64,000 bases of DNA, taken from Mantamonas sphyraenae (lineage: Eukaryota > CRuMs > Mantamonadidae). The notes under the pieces are model-generated. The model did not search any database. It saw nothing but the letters and a program-made list of their open reading frames with translations, and was not told where the DNA came from. Position 1 is the first letter of the stretch. Each line of letters opens with the position of its first letter. A program made the position numbers and the translations under genes. The stretch is from contig JAPMXV010000001.1 of assembly GCA_026936335.1 (NCBI GenBank), positions 372,001 to 436,000 of the forward strand, given 5' to 3'. Below, one piece after another: positions 61,455 through 64,000 of the stretch.

Positions 61455-64000
61455 TTACTCTAGGCGTTGGCGTTTGGAGGAGGAGGAGGAGGAGGAGGAG
61501 GAAGGGTCTTTGCGCTTGGGCAGGGTGAAGGAAGGGATGGGGTAGGCGTTGACGAGTGCGATGGTAGTGGGACGGGTGGTGATGTGGGGTGTGATGCGGT
61601 CGATGAGGGTGTGGAGGAGGGTGTGCAGTGTGGCGTCGCTGCGTTGGGGTTTGTCGAGCCAGGCGATCTTGAGGGAGAGTGTGGTGACGCCGCGGGTGAG
61701 GATGTTGCTGATGGCACCCACGACTTGCTGGTAGTTGAGGTGTGGCCTGAGGAGGCGGACAAAGAAGGCCAGGTCGACAGGCGGCACGCCAACGTTGCCC
61801 AGCGCAAGGATGACGTGTCGCAGCAGGGACAGCAGGCTGCCGTTGTTGATCAGCTCACGCAGTGCATGGTGCTCGTGTGCATGCTGATGGCGAGGTTGAT
61901 TGGCTGCGCGTGCCTTCATGTGTGCCAGCAGCGTCTGGAACTCTCGCGCCGTGCAGCTACCACGCTCGTCGCTGAGAGAGTGCGCTGCCCAGCCACTGCG
62001 CACAGACTCGGGATGCCACTTGTCCACCTTGGTGGTGGTGAGGTGGTGATCGTAGTCGCATTGTGTCCAGTGCTGGTCGCTGTCGTTGTCAACAGGGCGT
62101 CGTGCTTTCTGCAGCCGCAGCTGGGTCTGCTTGTGCTCCTTCCAGGAGGTGGGATGGGGCCTGTCGCCGAGAGTGTCCATCTCTGTCATGATAAGGTGGA
62201 GGAGGGCGTAGTTGGGGTCGCCGTGGTCGTGTGGCTCCTCCAGCCAGCACACCTTCAACCCAGTCTTTGTCACACCTGTGGCCAGACCAGCGTGGTTGAT
62301 GGTAACGCTGCACGCCTGATGATCCACATTACGGCCGAGGAGGATGAGGCAGAAGGACATGTCGCCCTGGGAGAGGGGAATGTTGCCCAGAGCGAGCTGA
62401 ATCTGTCGGACCAGCGTGCGCAGGGTGCCATGGCAGACCACAACACGCGCCTGCAGGGTCATGAGGTCGGAGATGTCGTCGATGCGGTGCTCGTTGGCCA
62501 GGGTGTGCATGTGGTTCAGCAGTGCCGTGTGCTCCTTCTTGTTGCTGTGCATGCGCTCGCTCTTGCGCCAGTGACGTCCAGCCACTGCGCACAACGCCAT
62601 CTGGCAGTCCCTCCTCCACGGCCATCAACTCCTCCTCTGTGGGCTCGGGCAGAACAAGCTCAGCGATGTCTATGGCGTTGACTGCGTCAACGGTGGTGGG
62701 ACGTGTGGTGATGTGGGGTTTGATGCGGTCGATGAGGGTGTGGAGGAGGGTGTGCAGTGTGGCGTCGCTGGGTTTGGGGTTGTCCAGCCAGGCGATCTTG
62801 AGGGAGAGGGATGTGACGCCGCGAGTGAGGGTGTTGCTGATGGCACCGTTCACATGCTCGTAGGTGAGGTGTGGCCGGAGGAGGCGGACAAAGAAGGCCA
62901 GGTCGACAGGGGGGACGCCAACGTTGCCCAGCGCCAGGATGATGTGTCGCACAAGGGACAGCTGGCTACCGGTGTTGATCAGCTCACGCAGTGCATGGTG
63001 CTCGTCTGTGTGCTCATGGCGAGGGTACTTGGCTGCGCGTGCCTTCATGTGTGCCAGCAGCGTCTGGAACTCCCGTGCCGTGCAGCTGCCACGCTCGTCG
63101 CATGTTGCAGCACCGGTCCAGCCACTGCGCACGGACTCAGGGCGCCATTGTTCCTCGGTGGTGGTGAGGTGGTGGTCGTAGTCGCATTGTGTCCAGTGTG
63201 GGTCGCTGTCGTTATCAGCAGGGCGTCGTGCTTTCTGCAGCCACAGCTGGGTCTGCTTGTGCTCCTTCCAGGTGGTGGGATGGGGTATGTCTCCGAGAGT
63301 GTCCATCTCTGTCATGAGCAGGTGGAGGAGGGCGTAGTTGGGGTCGCCGTGGTCGTGTGGTTCCTCCAGCCAGCACACCTTCAACCCAGCCTCTGTCACA
63401 CCCATGGCCAGACCAGCGTCTTTGATGGAATGGCTGCACGCCTGTTGATCCAACTCACGGCCGAGAAGGGTGAGGCAGAAGGCCATGTCGCCCTGGGAGA
63501 GGGGAATGTTGCCCAGAGCGAGCTGAATCTGTCGGACCAGCGTCAACTGGGCGCCGTGGCAGACCACAACACGCGCCTGCAGGACCATGAGATCGGAGAT
63601 GTTGTCTATGGGATGCTCGTTGGCCAGGGTGTGCATGTGTCTCAGCAGTGCCGTGTGCTCCTTCTTGTTGCTGTGGCTGCGCTCGTCACTGATTCCCGCT
63701 GTCCACCCTTTGCGCGCAACACCATCTGGCAACTTGTTCGTCTTGTCCACCCCTGCGTTCTTCCGTGCGCCGTTGTCTCCGTTCTTGGCCCTCCCTGCCC
63801 GTGTGCTCGACGTTCCTGTCTCTGTGCCACTGCCAGGCGTGACCCTGACCCTGCGCTGACCGCTGCCTTTCATATTTTGTGGACCAGTCTGTCGGCTAAT
63901 GTGGCCTCTGCGTCGTCGTGTGCGGACTCTTCTTGTGCACCTCGGCTGCCATTCGTCCGTGTTCTCCTGCTCCATGTCGTCTGTGTCGTCGTCGCTGTCT
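61455..64000 (-). CDS. Tandem modular family, copy II (5' end beyond the window, one frame break)
   Basis: Second copy of the unrecognised modular family, running off the right edge. The first visible residues are Asp-rich ('DSDDDTDDMEQENTDEW'), matching the copy I leader. Modules 1 and 2 are open from 64000 to about 62570. Modules 3 and 4 are open from about 62570 to the stop at 61455. Module starts are 'RKGWTAGISDER' (about 63700), 'RSGWTGAATCDER' (about 63115), 'VVRSGWT' (about 62590) and 'RSGWAAHSLSDER' (about 61985). A single extra base near 62565-62580, relative to the corresponding point in copy I, puts modules 3-4 in another frame; no intron signals fit. The last module ends in Ser9 and 'KRQRLE', as in copy I. 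Apart from that one base the copy is intact, so it may be the functional member, or two half-proteins. Confidence 0.66.

Larger units (their letters stand above)
58159..63975. repeat. Tandem gene duplication, period about 3.3 kb, with internal module repeats
   Basis: Corresponding points in the two copies are about 3.3 kb apart: stop codons at 58159 and 61455, and the shared 'GAKNGDNGARK' / 'RAKNGDNGARK' leader segments at about 60470 and 63770. Nucleotide identity is high in many blocks. Within each copy, halves A (modules 1-2) and B (modules 3-4) are also clearly duplicated at DNA level, at a distance of about 1.1-1.2 kb. Confidence 0.9.

Noticed and set aside
61467-62681. Plus-strand 404-residue frame opposite tandem copy II
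   Set aside because: It is the antisense frame of the modules. The same shadow appears opposite every module, and the minus strand carries the consistent start, tail and module logic.
58159-64000. Transposon or CRISPR-like array at the repetitive right end
   Set aside because: Repeat units are protein-coding modules of 525-605 bp. There are no terminal inverted repeats, target-site duplications, transposase or reverse-transcriptase motifs, and no short spaced repeats.

Overview
This window is nuclear DNA of a small, compact-genome, GC-rich eukaryote. Almost every gene is eukaryote-specific: nucleoporin TPR, COMMD7, eIF6, NDUFA9, NDUFAF8, an ariadne-type RBR ligase, TMEM214, a BLTP3-type lipid-transfer protein and a DENN/Afi1 protein. 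Most genes carry short GT-AG introns (about 75-250 nt), many with GTGCGT, GTAAGT or GTAGGT donors. Adjacent coding regions are often only 15-190 bp apart. LRRC56, a dynein-arm transport factor, implies a motile flagellum. Together with COMMD7, TMEM214 and an Afi1-type DENN protein this suggests a free-living flagellated protist, for example an apusomonad-like or other Amorphea lineage. That placement is inference from gene content; no marker here proves it. Layout, left to right: 1-6.2 kb (-) TPR/Mlp nuclear-basket protein, cut by the left edge; 6.4-7.4 kb (+) COMMD7; 7.4-8.0 kb (-) small single-pass SELENOS-like protein; 8.1-13.1 kb (-) adenylyl cyclase with an ion-channel-like membrane half; 13.2-15.5 kb (+) LRRC56; 15.6-18.8 kb (-) peroxisomal multifunctional enzyme 2 with two nearly identical dehydrogenase domains; 18.8-20.9 kb (-) TMEM214; 21.1-23.8 kb (+) Afi1-type DENN protein; 23.9-29.1 kb (-) giant LRR-acidic-BTB-BACK-MATH protein; 29.1-30.2 kb (-) phosphoglycolate-phosphatase-like HAD enzyme, overlapping the start of the previous gene; 30.2-31.3 kb (+) LysM protein; 31.4-32.7 kb (-) eIF6; 32.8-34.2 kb (+) NDUFA9; 34.4-39.0 kb (+) twin-cassette adenylyl cyclase; 39.0-41.3 kb (-) thimet oligopeptidase; 41.5-43.1 kb (+) oxysterol-binding-protein relative; 43.3-43.5 kb (-) NDUFAF8; 43.6-45.7 kb (+) ariadne RBR ligase; 46 kb (+) broken dehydrogenase remnant; 46.4-50.1 kb (-) BLTP3-like protein; 50.3-51.0 kb (+) PRA1; 51.1-52.6 kb (-) secreted S/P/R/K-rich protein; 52.7-55.9 kb (+) RecQ helicase; 55.3-57.0 kb (-) RibD-type reductase; 57.0-57.9 kb (+) orphan ankyrin-like protein; 58.2-64.0 kb (-) two tandem copies of an unrecognised modular protein family. 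Functional themes: membrane contact and traffic (BLTP3, ORP, DENN, PRA1, COMMD7, TMEM214), cAMP signalling (two very different cyclases), mitochondrial complex I (NDUFA9 and its assembly factor NDUFAF8), peroxisomal beta-oxidation, ribosome biogenesis, and flagellar assembly. There is no operon-like functional clustering. The left 45 kb reads cleanly in frame, whereas reading-frame breaks are concentrated to the right of 46 kb. The most novel-looking content is the tandem modular family at the right end, the cyclase with inverted catalytic-domain order, and the nearly identical duplicated dehydrogenase domain inside MFE-2.
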